The translations under genes were made by a program, and so were the position numbers. A DNA stretch of 64,000 nucleotides from Ferrimonas kyonanensis DSM 18153. GTDB taxonomy: Bacteria > Pseudomonadota > Gammaproteobacteria > Enterobacterales > Shewanellaceae. Location of the stretch: NCBI RefSeq assembly GCF_000425405.1, contig NZ_KE384364.1, forward strand, positions 48,345 to 112,344, read 5' to 3'. Position 1 is the stretch's first letter. Every line of letters starts with the position of its first letter. This document shows positions 23,095 to 31,792 of the stretch, one piece after another. Below the pieces are notes generated by a model. That model had not been told where the DNA came from, searched no databases, and saw only the letters and a list, made by a program, of their open reading frames with translations.

Positions 23095-25821
23095 ATGAAT
23101 GGGGTCACCAAATACAGTCTCAGGGCCTGGGTGCTGGTGTTGGCACTGGCACCCACCATATTGATCGGCGTGCTGCTGGGCAGTTTCTTCACTCTGACCC
23201 GTTTTTCGGAGCTGGACCACTCGCTGCTGGTGCGCGGAAAGAACATCGTCAGCCCCCTGGCTATGGCGGCCAGCTATGGCCTGAGCACCAGCAACCGTGA
23301 CTACAGCCAGCGGCTCATCGACATGATCCACAAGCAAAACTCGCTGTTTGTGCAGTTGATTGCGATATTCGACAATCAAAACCAGGTGTTTGCCACCAGC
23401 CAGTACCGGCAGAATTTCGACCTGATTAAGCTGCCCATCAACCGGGATCTGACCGAAGGCATCAACATCGAGCACATCGGTGACCATGTGATCATGCGAG
23501 CGCCAATCTACACCCTGCCGACCCCGGCGGTGGACACCAATTTTACTCCTCGAACCCAGCTGGGTTACATCGTACTGCAGATCAACAAACATGAAGCCCT
23601 GGTCAGCCAGTATCGGGGCGCAGGCTGGGCCTTCATCATCGTCCTCATCGGTGTGCAGCTGAACCTGCTGTTCACCTTCCGGCTGATGAAAAATGTCACC
23701 CGCCCCATCACCGACATGGTGACGGCGGTGGCCAAGATTCGCGAGGGCAAACTGGATACCCGGCTGCAGGGGGAGCTGATCGGCGAACTGGATCACCTGA
23801 AGCGAGGCATCAACGCCATGGCCTCGTCCCTGGCGGAATACCACAACGAGATGCAGCAAAACATCGATCAGGCCACCTCGGATCTGCGGGAGACCCTGGA
23901 GCAGATCGAGATTCAGAACGTGGAGCTGGACATCGCCAAGAAGCGGGCCCTGGAGGCCAGCCGGGTCAAATCAGAGTTCATGGCCAACATGAGCCATGAA
24001 CTGCGTACCCCCCTCAATGGCGTCATCGGCTTCACCCGCCAGCTGCTAAAGACCCCGTTGCATGACAACCAGCGCGACTACCTCAATACCATAGAGCGCA
24101 GCGCCACCAACCTGTTGTCCATCATCAACGACATCCTCGATTTCTCGAAGCTGGAAGCGGGCAAGATGGTGCTGGAAAAGATGCCGTTTGCCCTGCGGGA
24201 AGCGGTCGATGAAACCATGCAACTGCTGTCCACCGCCGCCGCCGAAAAGGAGCTGGAACTGGTGATCGACATCGATGAGCGGGTCCCGGACAGCCTCAAT
24301 GGCGACGTGATGCGACTGCAGCAGATTCTCACCAACCTGGTCAACAACGCCATTAAGTTCACCGACAAGGGCAGCGTGCGCCTGCAGTTGGATGCCGCCA
24401 AGGAGACGCCGGAACGGGTGCTGATCCGCGGCGAAGTGGCGGACACCGGCATCGGCATCAGCAAAGAGCAACAATCGATGTTGTTTCAGGCCTTTGGCCA
24501 GGCCGACAGCTCCATCAGTCGTCGCTTTGGCGGCACCGGCCTGGGGCTGGTGATCACCAAACGACTGGTCAATCACATGGATGGCCAGATTGGCTTCACC
24601 TCCAGTGAAGGCCAGGGGTCCACGTTCTGGTTTACCCTCAGCATCGAAAAGAGCCCGTTTACCATCTCCGACCCGCTGATTCTGGAACAGGTCTATGGCC
24701 AGAGCGCGCTGGTGTTTGAGCCACGGCTGCTGACCCGCAACAACCTGGTGCACCAGCTTGACAGCTGGCACATCAAGGCCACCGCCTGCGGCAGCAGTTC
24801 GCCGCTGCAGCAGCACCTCAACGGCCAACACTACAATCACGCCCTGATCGCCTGGCGCAAGCTCAAGCCCAGCGACGGCATGATGGAAACCCTGTCGGTG
24901 ATCCGCAACCACTGCGACAACCTGGTGCTGCTGCTGGACAGCAACAACAGCGAGGTGGCGAACCAGATGGCCGGCCTGGGCATCGATCATTGCCTGACCC
25001 TGCCCATGAGCGAGCGACGGCTGTTCGCCAGCCTCACCAATAAAGACGCTCAGCACCTGCCGGCGCCTCAGTTGCCCATGCCCCTGGGCCGGGACAAAAA
25101 GGCGCTCAAAACCCTGGCCGTGGACGACAACCGCGCCAACCTCAAGTTGATCGATACCCTGCTCAGTGAACTGGTGGAGGAGGTCGACACCCTCTCCTCC
25201 GGCACCCAGGCGATCCAGCGGGCCCAGGAGCAGGAATACGACATCATCTTTATGGACATTCAGATGCCGGACATCGACGGCATTCAAGCCACGCAGCGAA
25301 TCCGCCAGCAATCCCGCAATACCCGTACCCCGATCATCGCCGTCACCGCCCACCTGCTGGGCGCCGAGCGAGAGCAAGTACTCGCCAGCGGCATCGACGA
25401 CATCCTGACCAAACCCATCGACGAAGAGGGATTGGAGCAGGTCATCGACCGCTGGACCTCCACCGCCAGCCCGGTATTGACTCAGGTGGTGGACTGGGAA
25501 CTGGCACTGACGCAATCCGGCGGCAATAATGAACTGGCCAAAGAGATGCTCAAGATGCTGATGGACAGCATTCCGGAAACCCGGGAGCTGATCGACAACC
25601 ACCTGCAATTGGGGGATCGCACCGCCATGCTGAAAACCGTCCATAAGCTGCACGGCGCCACCTGCTACTCCGGCGTGCCCGGGCTGCAGAAGCTGTGTGC
25701 GGATCTGGAGTCACAACTGAAGCAAGGCAACAGCACCGCCCAGCTGGAACCGGAAATTCTTGAGTTACTCGACGAATTAAACAAGGTAGAATCCGCGGCC
25801 GAAACCATACTGGCCGCCTAA
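23095..25821 (+). CDS. barA: Hybrid sensor histidine kinase BarA
   Basis: BarA is the membrane sensor that phosphorylates UvrY/GacA and so induces the Csr small RNAs that titrate CsrA. The 908-residue protein has a first transmembrane helix (about 11-33), a periplasmic region, a second helix (about 177-200) and HAMP with ITDMV. The dimerisation/phosphoacceptor motif is FMANMSHELRTPLNG (His301), followed by the HATPase (GIGISKEQ, GTGLGLVI), a receiver domain with phosphoacceptor Asp721 (FMDIQMPD) and a C-terminal HPt domain with His853 (KLHGATCYSG). The central pseudo-receiver typical of BarA lies around 530-660. The UvrY gene is not in this window. Confidence 0.96.
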   Translation: MNGVTKYSLRAWVLVLALAPTILIGVLLGSFFTLTRFSELDHSLLVRGKNIVSPLAMAASYGLSTSNRDYSQRLIDMIHKQNSLFVQLIAIFDNQNQVFATSQYRQNFDLIKLPINRDLTEGINIEHIGDHVIMRAPIYTLPTPAVDTNFTPRTQLGYIVLQINKHEALVSQYRGAGWAFIIVLIGVQLNLLFTFRLMKNVTRPITDMVTAVAKIREGKLDTRLQGELIGELDHLKRGINAMASSLAEYHNEMQQNIDQATSDLRETLEQIEIQNVELDIAKKRALEASRVKSEFMANMSHELRTPLNGVIGFTRQLLKTPLHDNQRDYLNTIERSATNLLSIINDILDFSKLEAGKMVLEKMPFALREAVDETMQLLSTAAAEKELELVIDIDERVPDSLNGDVMRLQQILTNLVNNAIKFTDKGSVRLQLDAAKETPERVLIRGEVADTGIGISKEQQSMLFQAFGQADSSISRRFGGTGLGLVITKRLVNHMDGQIGFTSSEGQGSTFWFTLSIEKSPFTISDPLILEQVYGQSALVFEPRLLTRNNLVHQLDSWHIKATACGSSSPLQQHLNGQHYNHALIAWRKLKPSDGMMETLSVIRNHCDNLVLLLDSNNSEVANQMAGLGIDHCLTLPMSERRLFASLTNKDAQHLPAPQLPMPLGRDKKALKTLAVDDNRANLKLIDTLLSELVEEVDTLSSGTQAIQRAQEQEYDIIFMDIQMPDIDGIQATQRIRQQSRNTRTPIIAVTAHLLGAEREQVLASGIDDILTKPIDEEGLEQVIDRWTSTASPVLTQVVDWELALTQSGGNNELAKEMLKMLMDSIPETRELIDNHLQLGDRTAMLKTVHKLHGATCYSGVPGLQKLCADLESQLKQGNSTAQLEPEILELLDELNKVESAAETILAA

Positions 25822-25834
25822 TTGGAATCCATAC

Positions 25835-26428
25835 ATGAGTAAAGCACCCGGCTTTTTCAGCCGCATCAAAGCCCTGTCTCCCGAGGGCAAGCGCTTGTTC
25901 GCCACCGCCCTGGCGGAGCGCATGCTGCCAAACTTCCAGCTGTTTTGCGCGGCTCTGGACAACAACGACCACGCTCAACTGCAGTCGTCCCTGGATCTGT
26001 TATGGGAAAGCTGTTTCAGCCGGCGCCTGAAACTCAGTTATGAGCTGCAGTTGGAGAAACTGGAGGCGATCACCCCAGAGCCGGACGACCACGACATGTA
26101 CGGGGTCTACCCGGCCATGGACGCGGTGGTCGCCGTCAGCACCATCTTCATTGCCATGCAGCAGAAGATCGAGGACGACCTGATCAACGTGTCCAAACTC
26201 TCCAGCTCAACGGTCACCAACTACATCGAAGTGGTGGAAGAGCCGGAGCTGGAAGGCAAAGCCCTGGATGACTTCATCTTTGCCCATGAGATGATGCAGC
26301 AGGAGAAAGCGATCCAGCAGCAACTGCTGGAGTGGGTCGAATCGGAACCCAACACCGACGACATCAAAGAGATGCGCCGTGACATCCGTCAGGCGGCCAC
26401 CTCCAACATCGGCATCAGCCTGGGCTGA
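25835..26428 (+). CDS. YjaG-like DUF416 protein
   Basis: This 197-residue protein has no known biochemical function. It matches the YjaG/DUF416 pattern: ALAERMLPNFQLFC near the start, LDLLWESCF, a DMYGVYPAMDAVVAVS core and a C-terminal RRDIRQAATSNIGI. The fold is all-helical, with no signal peptide or membrane segment. It starts 13 nt after barA and is probably co-transcribed with it. Recognition rests on resemblance to E. coli YjaG; neither role nor link to BarA can be inferred. Confidence 0.85.
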   Translation: MSKAPGFFSRIKALSPEGKRLFATALAERMLPNFQLFCAALDNNDHAQLQSSLDLLWESCFSRRLKLSYELQLEKLEAITPEPDDHDMYGVYPAMDAVVAVSTIFIAMQQKIEDDLINVSKLSSSTVTNYIEVVEEPELEGKALDDFIFAHEMMQQEKAIQQQLLEWVESEPNTDDIKEMRRDIRQAATSNIGISLG

Positions 26429-26436
26429 TGCTTGAC

Positions 26437-26456
26437 GCCGGTCCCCCGGGGCCGGC
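26437..26456. terminator. Convergent-gene hairpin between yjaG and the TetR gene
   Basis: The 20-nt self-complementary hairpin GCCGGTCCC/GGGGCCGGC forms nine pairs including one G-U with a 2-nt centre. It sits in the 30-nt gap between the two convergent stop codons. No U-tract follows, so intrinsic termination is uncertain. Confidence 0.45.
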
Positions 26457-26458
26457 GG

Positions 26459-27205
26459 CTACTCCTCCAGCGACGCCTCCACCCGCTCAATCAGTTCATC
26501 CACATCAAACTCGCTCAAGCTGGCATCGATGTCGGTGCAGATGTCCATCACTGGCTCCAGGCAGGCCAGCGTCATCGGCTCAGACCAACGCAGCGACGCA
26601 ATACTTGGCAGCATCGCCTCAAACACCCGCTCCATCGGCATCTGCACCATCTCATCCCGAAAGCTGTAGTTATTACTGAACAGAGAAAAGCCCCGCTCCA
26701 CACAGGTAACCAGATTGAGGCAGTGATGAATCTCCTCATCGGTGGCCTGCAACTCCCCGAGAGTGCGGGCCCGCTCAAGAAAGTCGCAATTAAGCTGATA
26801 CCAGCCATCCAGTAATTTTCGGGTGGTGGCAATACGGTGATGGGACGCGTGCTTCCAGACACAGGGCATGGCCGCCAAAAACTGCACTCCTGCCGGGTCC
26901 ATGGCCTGACGCGCACGGTGGACCCACAGCAACTGCATCGCCATAAACCGCTGCTGAAAGCTGGCAGGATAGAGGGCAATCTCCTGAGTCGCCTTGACGC
27001 CCCACTTGCCAATGATGCGGTTAAACAAGGCAACGGCGATGTCCTCACGGCTGGAAAAATAGTTATACAGGCTATTTACCGGACAATTGGACTGGCGAGC
27101 CAACTCAAGCAAACTTAAGGAGAAAAGCCCGTGTTCGACTATCGCTATTTCGGCGGTATTTAATATCGTACTTATTCTCTTTCTTTTTAATTCAGCTCGA
27201 GTCAT
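26459..27205 (-). CDS. TetR/AcrR-family transcriptional regulator
   Basis: The 248-residue protein has an N-terminal TetR DNA-binding domain: ISTILNTAEIAIVEHG, then the helix-turn-helix SLSLLELARQSNCPVNSLYNYFSSREDI (recognisable from VNSLYNYFSSRE). The helical ligand-binding C-terminal part is not recognisable to a known ligand class. It is divergent from dsbL and separated from it by 240 nt that hold a TATAAT box and a palindrome, so local control of the dsbL-dsbI-channel-assT operon is a reasonable inference. The tail is very acidic. Confidence 0.85.
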   Translation of the reverse strand: MTRAELKRKRISTILNTAEIAIVEHGLFSLSLLELARQSNCPVNSLYNYFSSREDIAVALFNRIIGKWGVKATQEIALYPASFQQRFMAMQLLWVHRARQAMDPAGVQFLAAMPCVWKHASHHRIATTRKLLDGWYQLNCDFLERARTLGELQATDEEIHHCLNLVTCVERGFSLFSNNYSFRDEMVQMPMERVFEAMLPSIASLRWSEPMTLACLEPVMDICTDIDASLSEFDVDELIERVEASLEE

Positions 27206-27264
27206 CTCTGCACCAGATCACAAATAAGTTGGGGAAAGTATTCATAAAAGAATTACCGTTTTCT

Positions 27265-27297
27265 GTTAGCTAACCCACAAATAAAGCCCGATATAAT
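27265..27297 (+). promoter_or_regulatory. Candidate promoter and operator of the dsbL-assT operon
   Basis: A perfect -10 TATAAT (27292-27297) lies 149 bp upstream of dsbL. Seventeen base pairs before it, at the -35 position, there is no TTGACA; a perfect 10-bp palindrome GTTAGCTAAC (27265-27274) lies there. A palindrome overlapping the -35 suggests regulator binding. The assignment to the adjacent TetR protein is a guess. Confidence 0.4.
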
Positions 27298-27445
27298 CAG
27301 AACGCGAATTCGGTCACATCTCGCTTTATAAAAGTAAAATAATTCCCCGGTTTCCCGGCCGGTGTCGTCACAGTTACCCATCGCCAGTCTCCCTATTCTA
27401 GTCACCACACACGGCACTATCGCCGTCGACTCAACGGAGACCCTT

Positions 27446-28057
27446 ATGAAGCGCATCCTCACTCTGGCCGCCGCCTCGCTGCTGGCCCTGACCGCCCAAG
27501 CCGCGGACTTCAGCGAAGGTAAGCATTACATTGACCTTAAAGATCAGGGCTTTAACGCTCCAAACCAGGTCGTTAAAGTGTATTCGACCAACTGCCCTTT
27601 CTGCTACAAGTATGAAAAAGCAGTGATGCCAAATTACATTAAAAATCTACCTGAGGGGGTGGGGTACGACGCCTATCACATCACCACTAAACCACCGTTC
27701 GGTAAAGAAAAAGCAACGGTAGTGGCGGTAGCAAAATCCCTGAGCGACAAGCAGTACAAAGCCGTAAAAATGGCATACTACAAACACATTCATGACGATA
27801 AAATAAAATTTAAGAGCCCTGAAGAAGCCATCGAGTTTGGCTTGAATGCCGGTGGCATAGATGCCTCAACCTTTGCCGCTAAAAAAGACAGTGACGCCGT
27901 CATCACTCTTCTGAAGAAATGGGATCAGGGCCTCAAAGTTGCCAAGGTTAAAGGCATTCCTGCCATTGTTGTCAATGGTCGTTACCTGATTATTACCCAA
28001 TCGATCACCAGCATGGCGATGCTGGATGAACTGACCGCCGATCTGCTGGCTAAATAG
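27446..28057 (+). CDS. dsbL: DsbA-like thiol:disulfide oxidase DsbL (AssT partner)
   Basis: This periplasmic oxidase introduces disulfides, in characterised systems specifically into AssT. From the ATG at 27446 (GGAGA 6 nt upstream; longer upstream frame rejected) the product has 203 residues. The signal peptide is MKRILTLAAASLLALTAQA, and the thioredoxin active site is Cys50-Pro-Phe-Cys53 (STNCPFCYKYEKA). The cis-proline loop is VKGIPAIVVNGRY. CPFC is the DsbL version of the motif (DsbA has CPHC). It is followed 11 nt later by dsbI and then by assT, the same set as in uropathogenic E. coli. It is AT-richer than its neighbours. Confidence 0.88.
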   Translation: MKRILTLAAASLLALTAQAADFSEGKHYIDLKDQGFNAPNQVVKVYSTNCPFCYKYEKAVMPNYIKNLPEGVGYDAYHITTKPPFGKEKATVVAVAKSLSDKQYKAVKMAYYKHIHDDKIKFKSPEEAIEFGLNAGGIDASTFAAKKDSDAVITLLKKWDQGLKVAKVKGIPAIVVNGRYLIITQSITSMAMLDELTADLLAK

Positions 28058-28068
28058 GGAGCCCCACC

Positions 28069-28683
28069 ATGAGTGTAATCAGCAAAGGCTGGCAGGATCT
28101 CAGCCGCTCTCCCCTGCCCACCCTGGCCCAGTGGCAAAACCAGCGTTGGTTGTGGCTACTGATGAGCGGCGCGGCGCTGTTCCTGATTCTGTCGGCCATG
28201 GGCTATTTCCAGTGGTTCCTGGAGATGGACCCGTGCGAGATCTGCGTCTACATCCGTTTCAGCCAGATGTGCATCCTGTTTGCCGGGCTGATCATCGCCA
28301 TCCAACCAGGAAACCCTCTGCTCAAGCTGATCGGTCTGGCGCTGGCGTGGTACGCCGTAGTCCAGGGCATGATCTGGTCCATCGACCTGGCCGGCCTGCA
28401 CGACTCCTCCCATGCCCTGGATGCGGTGATGGCCGAAGGCGGCGACCTGTTTGCTGCCGGTGGCGGCGGCGGTGCCTGCTCCACCGAACCGACCTTCCCA
28501 CTGGGACTGCCGATGCATGAGTGGTTCCCCTACGAGTTCCAGCCTTCCGGCATCTGTGGCGAAGACGACTGGAGCCTGCTGGGGCTGAACATGGCCCAGT
28601 ACTGCATCATCGCCTACGCCATCTTCATCGCCGCCCTGGCGCCGGTGACCGCCGGCTGGATTCACCAGCTTAGAAACAAATAA
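28069..28683 (+). CDS. dsbI: DsbB-like quinone-dependent disulfide oxidoreductase DsbI
   Basis: DsbI is an inner-membrane protein that reoxidises DsbL and passes electrons to quinone. The 204-residue product has four predicted transmembrane helices (about 27-48, 64-80, 86-106, 170-195). The first periplasmic redox pair is Cys56-x-x-Cys59 (DPCEICVYIRF) and the second loop pair is Cys137 and Cys163. Glycine-rich GGGGGAC precedes Cys137. The spacing is that of the DsbB/DsbI family, and its position directly behind dsbL makes DsbI the better name. Confidence 0.87.
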   Translation: MSVISKGWQDLSRSPLPTLAQWQNQRWLWLLMSGAALFLILSAMGYFQWFLEMDPCEICVYIRFSQMCILFAGLIIAIQPGNPLLKLIGLALAWYAVVQGMIWSIDLAGLHDSSHALDAVMAEGGDLFAAGGGGGACSTEPTFPLGLPMHEWFPYEFQPSGICGEDDWSLLGLNMAQYCIIAYAIFIAALAPVTAGWIHQLRNK

Positions 28684-28729
28684 CTCAAACAGGTGCCCCA
28701 CGATGGGCACCCCACTCTCTGGAGAAACG

Positions 28730-29479
28730 ATGATGAAAACCCTCAATGCCACGCTCGTGGCAGCGACGATGGCCTGTGCCTGTCTGCCGGCCCACGCCGG
28801 CATGCTGGCGGTAGAAGCCGGGCTGATGGACTGGGGCAGCCAGGCCGAAGACCATTTCGGCAAAGGCAAGAGCGAAAACAGCTTCATCAAAATCAAGGGC
28901 GCCACCGGCAACGCCTTTGGGGATCTGTACGCCCATGTGCAACTGGAAGACGTTGAAGACAGCGAGATGATCGGCTCGGAGATCAACATCGTCGGTCAGA
29001 TCAACATCGGCCAGTCGGATTTCAACTGGTACGGGCAGGTGTTCAATAAGCAAAAGCCGGTGTGGTCGGAAACCAACACCCTGCTGGGACTCAGTTGGGA
29101 TAAAACCTATGACAACGGCCTCTATGCCCAGCTGGCCGTCGCCGGCCACATCGTGACCGCCGACTACAAGCATTTCGATGGCGATTTTGAGGGCGGCTTC
29201 AACGGTGGCTATGTCATCTACACCCTGAGCAAGGGGTTCAGCCTCGGCGAACAAGCGTTCAGCATGGTGTGGTGGCAAGAACACTACTTTGGTCGCGACG
29301 ATCTGTACCTGAGCCTGTCTGGTGACGGTGAAGACTTTGGCCTCAATGGCTCGGCCATCCTTCGCTGGCACGCCACCGATTCTCTGTCGGCCTCTCTGAC
29401 TTACAAATACGCCAACAACAACCTGGGCAAGGAGGGCTTCCATGACGGCCTCTTCTACGGCCTGCAATACACCTTTTAA
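28730..29479 (+). CDS. Tsx/OmpK-like outer-membrane channel protein
   Basis: The 249-residue secreted beta-barrel has a signal peptide ending ACLPAHA, amphipathic strands rich in Trp/Tyr, and a C-terminal aromatic residue (LQYTF) required for barrel insertion. The WGSQAEDHFGKG and IKGATGNAFGDLYAHVQLEDV segments resemble nucleoside-specific channels of the Tsx/OmpK family. GGAGA lies 4 nt before the ATG; an adjacent second ATG is equally possible. It sits between dsbI and assT, which suggests it admits aryl sulfates or phenolic acceptors to the periplasm; that is inference. Confidence 0.8.
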   Translation: MMKTLNATLVAATMACACLPAHAGMLAVEAGLMDWGSQAEDHFGKGKSENSFIKIKGATGNAFGDLYAHVQLEDVEDSEMIGSEINIVGQINIGQSDFNWYGQVFNKQKPVWSETNTLLGLSWDKTYDNGLYAQLAVAGHIVTADYKHFDGDFEGGFNGGYVIYTLSKGFSLGEQAFSMVWWQEHYFGRDDLYLSLSGDGEDFGLNGSAILRWHATDSLSASLTYKYANNNLGKEGFHDGLFYGLQYTF

Positions 29480-29506
29480 GCCTCGACGAATTACTGGAGA
29501 AACACC

Positions 29507-31210
29507 ATGAAAAAAACACTGATTGCCACCTCCCTTGCCATGGGCCTGCTGGGCCTGAGCCACGCCGCCATCGCCGGAGGCGACTGGGCCGATAAATACC
29601 TGACCACCGTCGCCACTCAGGGGGAGATCGGCATCGTGAAGGTTAACCCCTACGATTTTGCCCCGTTAACCGCCGTCATCGACCTCAATGGCTTCAGCAT
29701 CTCCGACGTCCAGGTCCGCATCGAGCCCAAGAAAGGCGGCGCGGTGATCCAGTACCCGGTGTCCGACAGTGCCATCACCACCCACAACGGCATTCCGGTG
29801 TTTGGCCTGTACGCCGATTACAACAACACCGTGTCGGTGGAATACAACAAAGACGGCAAGCGCATCAAGGAGCAGTACAAGATCAAGACCGCACCGGTCA
29901 AGCAACTGCTGTTTGATGGTCAGACCCGCTCCTTCCCGGAAGTGGACGTGGTCAAGGTGGATAAGCAGTTCAAAGACCGCCTCTACCTGGTGAACCACCT
30001 GGGTGCCGACGACCAGACCCAGGGCTGGGACAACTACCCCATCGTGTTTGTCACCGACACCGCCGGTGAAGTGCGCTGGTTCATGGATTGGGACAAGGTC
30101 TACGATCAGGACACCACCAAGGGGATCGCCATGGGCTTCCACCTGGCGGACAACGGTGAGTTGTACTGGGGGCAGGATCATTACTACGCCCGCTACGACA
30201 TGCTGGGGCGCAAGGTGTTTAAACGCGATATGCCTCGGGGCTTTACCGGCTTCTCTCACGCCATGCTGGAGATGCCCAACGGCCACTACCTGCTGCGAGT
30301 CGCCAAGAAAAAATACCTGCGCGAAGACGGTAAGCGCATCGACACCGTTCGCGACCACGTAATCGAAGTGGACCAGACCGGCAATGTGGTTCAGGTATGG
30401 GACTTCAACAAGATCTTCGACAACATGCGCGATGATCTTTTGAAAGGACTGGATTCCGGTGCCGTGTGTCTGAACGTGGATGAAAGCCACGCCGGTGAAA
30501 CCATGGACATCGAGCCGGACGCCCCGTTTGGCGACCTGCCCGGCGTCGCAGCCGGTCGCAACTGGGCTCACATCAACTCCATCGATTATGACCCGAAAGA
30601 CGACTCCATCATCGTCTCCATGCGTCACCAGGGCACCGCCAAGGTCAGTCGCGATGGCGAAGTGAAGTGGATTCTGGCCGCCAACAAGGGCTGGGGCAAA
30701 CTTTCCAACAAGGTGCTGACCCCGGTGGATGCCAACGGCAAACCGCTGGATTGCAACATGAACACCGGCACCTGTGACAACACCGACTTCGACTGGCCCT
30801 GGACTCAGCACACCTCCTGGCTCACCAGTCGCGGTACTCTGGTTTCCTTCGACAATGGCGACGGCCGTCACTTCGAGCAACCGGCCATGCCGACCATGAA
30901 GTACAGTCGCGGCGTCGAATACAAGATCGATGAAGACAAGATGACGGTGCAGCAGACCTTCGAGTACGGCAAGGAGCGAGGCTACGAGTGGTACTCGCCG
31001 ATCACCTCCAACATCGAGTGGCGCGACGACAAGAACAGCTTCTTCATGTATTCCGCCTCTGCGGGCCTGTTTACCGGCAAGCCTGGCAAACACTTCATCA
31101 ACGAAGTGACCGAAAACGGCAAGGTCAAAGTGGAACTGACCGTTAACTCCATGGCCAAAACCGAGCCCAGCTACCGGGCGCTGATCGTCGATCCTAAGCA
31201 GCTGTTCTAA
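29507..31210 (+). CDS. assT: Periplasmic arylsulfate sulfotransferase AssT
   Basis: AssT transfers sulfate from a phenolic sulfate ester to another phenol, without PAPS, through a sulfohistidine intermediate in a six-bladed propeller. The 567-residue product has a signal peptide ending SHAAIAG and an N-terminal beta-domain. The catalytic His is His435 in TQHTSW, matching His436 of the E. coli enzyme. A Cys416-Cys423 pair is placed like the essential DsbL-formed disulfide. It closes the dsbL-dsbI-channel-assT operon, with a ribosome site CTGGAGAAACACC before the ATG. Native substrates are unknown. Confidence 0.92.
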   Translation: MKKTLIATSLAMGLLGLSHAAIAGGDWADKYLTTVATQGEIGIVKVNPYDFAPLTAVIDLNGFSISDVQVRIEPKKGGAVIQYPVSDSAITTHNGIPVFGLYADYNNTVSVEYNKDGKRIKEQYKIKTAPVKQLLFDGQTRSFPEVDVVKVDKQFKDRLYLVNHLGADDQTQGWDNYPIVFVTDTAGEVRWFMDWDKVYDQDTTKGIAMGFHLADNGELYWGQDHYYARYDMLGRKVFKRDMPRGFTGFSHAMLEMPNGHYLLRVAKKKYLREDGKRIDTVRDHVIEVDQTGNVVQVWDFNKIFDNMRDDLLKGLDSGAVCLNVDESHAGETMDIEPDAPFGDLPGVAAGRNWAHINSIDYDPKDDSIIVSMRHQGTAKVSRDGEVKWILAANKGWGKLSNKVLTPVDANGKPLDCNMNTGTCDNTDFDWPWTQHTSWLTSRGTLVSFDNGDGRHFEQPAMPTMKYSRGVEYKIDEDKMTVQQTFEYGKERGYEWYSPITSNIEWRDDKNSFFMYSASAGLFTGKPGKHFINEVTENGKVKVELTVNSMAKTEPSYRALIVDPKQLF

Positions 31211-31236
31211 GCCGCCAAGGGCCGACTATCAGCAAT

Positions 31237-31273
31237 AAAAAAAGCCAGTCGCAATCGCCGACTGGCTTTTTTA
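31237..31273. terminator. Bidirectional terminator between assT and pgpA
   Basis: The stem GCCAGTCG/CGACTGGC (31244-31251 with 31259-31266) extends through A/T runs on both sides, giving a U-tract in either direction. It separates the accessory assT operon from the core nusB-thiL-pgpA group. Confidence 0.9.
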
Positions 31274-31297
31274 TTGAGCAAGGGAGTTGGGCGGTAT

Positions 31298-31780
31298 CTA
31301 CAACCCGGGAAAGACGCGAGCCAGGGCCTGCAGCCACACCAGGGCAAAGATACCGGCAATGATGTCATCCACCATGATGCCCAGCCCACCATCCACCTGC
31401 TTATCGAAGAAGCGAATCGGCCAAGGCTTCCAGATATCAAACAACCGGAACAGGGCAAAACCGATGATCAGCCAGATCCACCCGGCCGGTGCCGCGATCA
31501 GGGTGATCAGCATGCCGACGACCTCGTCCCAGACGATGGCGGGGTGATCGTGCTCGCCCATGTCCTTGGCGGCCTTGCCACAGATGTAGATGCCGGCGGC
31601 CGAGAACAGGATCAACGTCATCAGGTAGGGGAACAAGCCCCAGTCCTGCATCAGGAAATAGAAAGGAAATGCCGCCAGGGTACCAAAGGTACCGGGCGCC
31701 TTGGGCGCCAGCCCCAATCCGCCCCCCAGAGCCAGGAAATGCACCGGGTTCTTAAGGCTGAGTCCTGCAAAACGTGTCAT
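31298..31780 (-). CDS. pgpA: Phosphatidylglycerophosphatase A
   Basis: PgpA dephosphorylates phosphatidylglycerophosphate to phosphatidylglycerol in the inner membrane. The 160-residue product has FLALGGGLGLAPKAPGTFGTL at its start (shown by its key GLAPKAPGT residues). The metal-binding DKQVDGGLGIMVDDIIAG motif (Asp-Asp pair) and several hydrophobic helices follow. It lies 12 nt after thiL, the order known in E. coli. Confidence 0.95.
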   Translation of the reverse strand: MTRFAGLSLKNPVHFLALGGGLGLAPKAPGTFGTLAAFPFYFLMQDWGLFPYLMTLILFSAAGIYICGKAAKDMGEHDHPAIVWDEVVGMLITLIAAPAGWIWLIIGFALFRLFDIWKPWPIRFFDKQVDGGLGIMVDDIIAGIFALVWLQALARVFPGL

Positions 31781-31792
31781 TACTTTATTCCG

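Noticed and set aside
24046-25653. A 535-codon minus-strand frame opposite barA
   Set aside because: Shadow of barA; low-complexity His/Gln/Gly-rich translation and no plausible start.
27206-27445. CRP site upstream of dsbL (around ATCACA near 27217)
   Set aside because: Only one half-site matches; the other half does not fit TGTGA.
29666-31093. A 475-codon minus-strand frame opposite assT
   Set aside because: Antisense to assT, with Val/His-rich composition typical of shadow frames.
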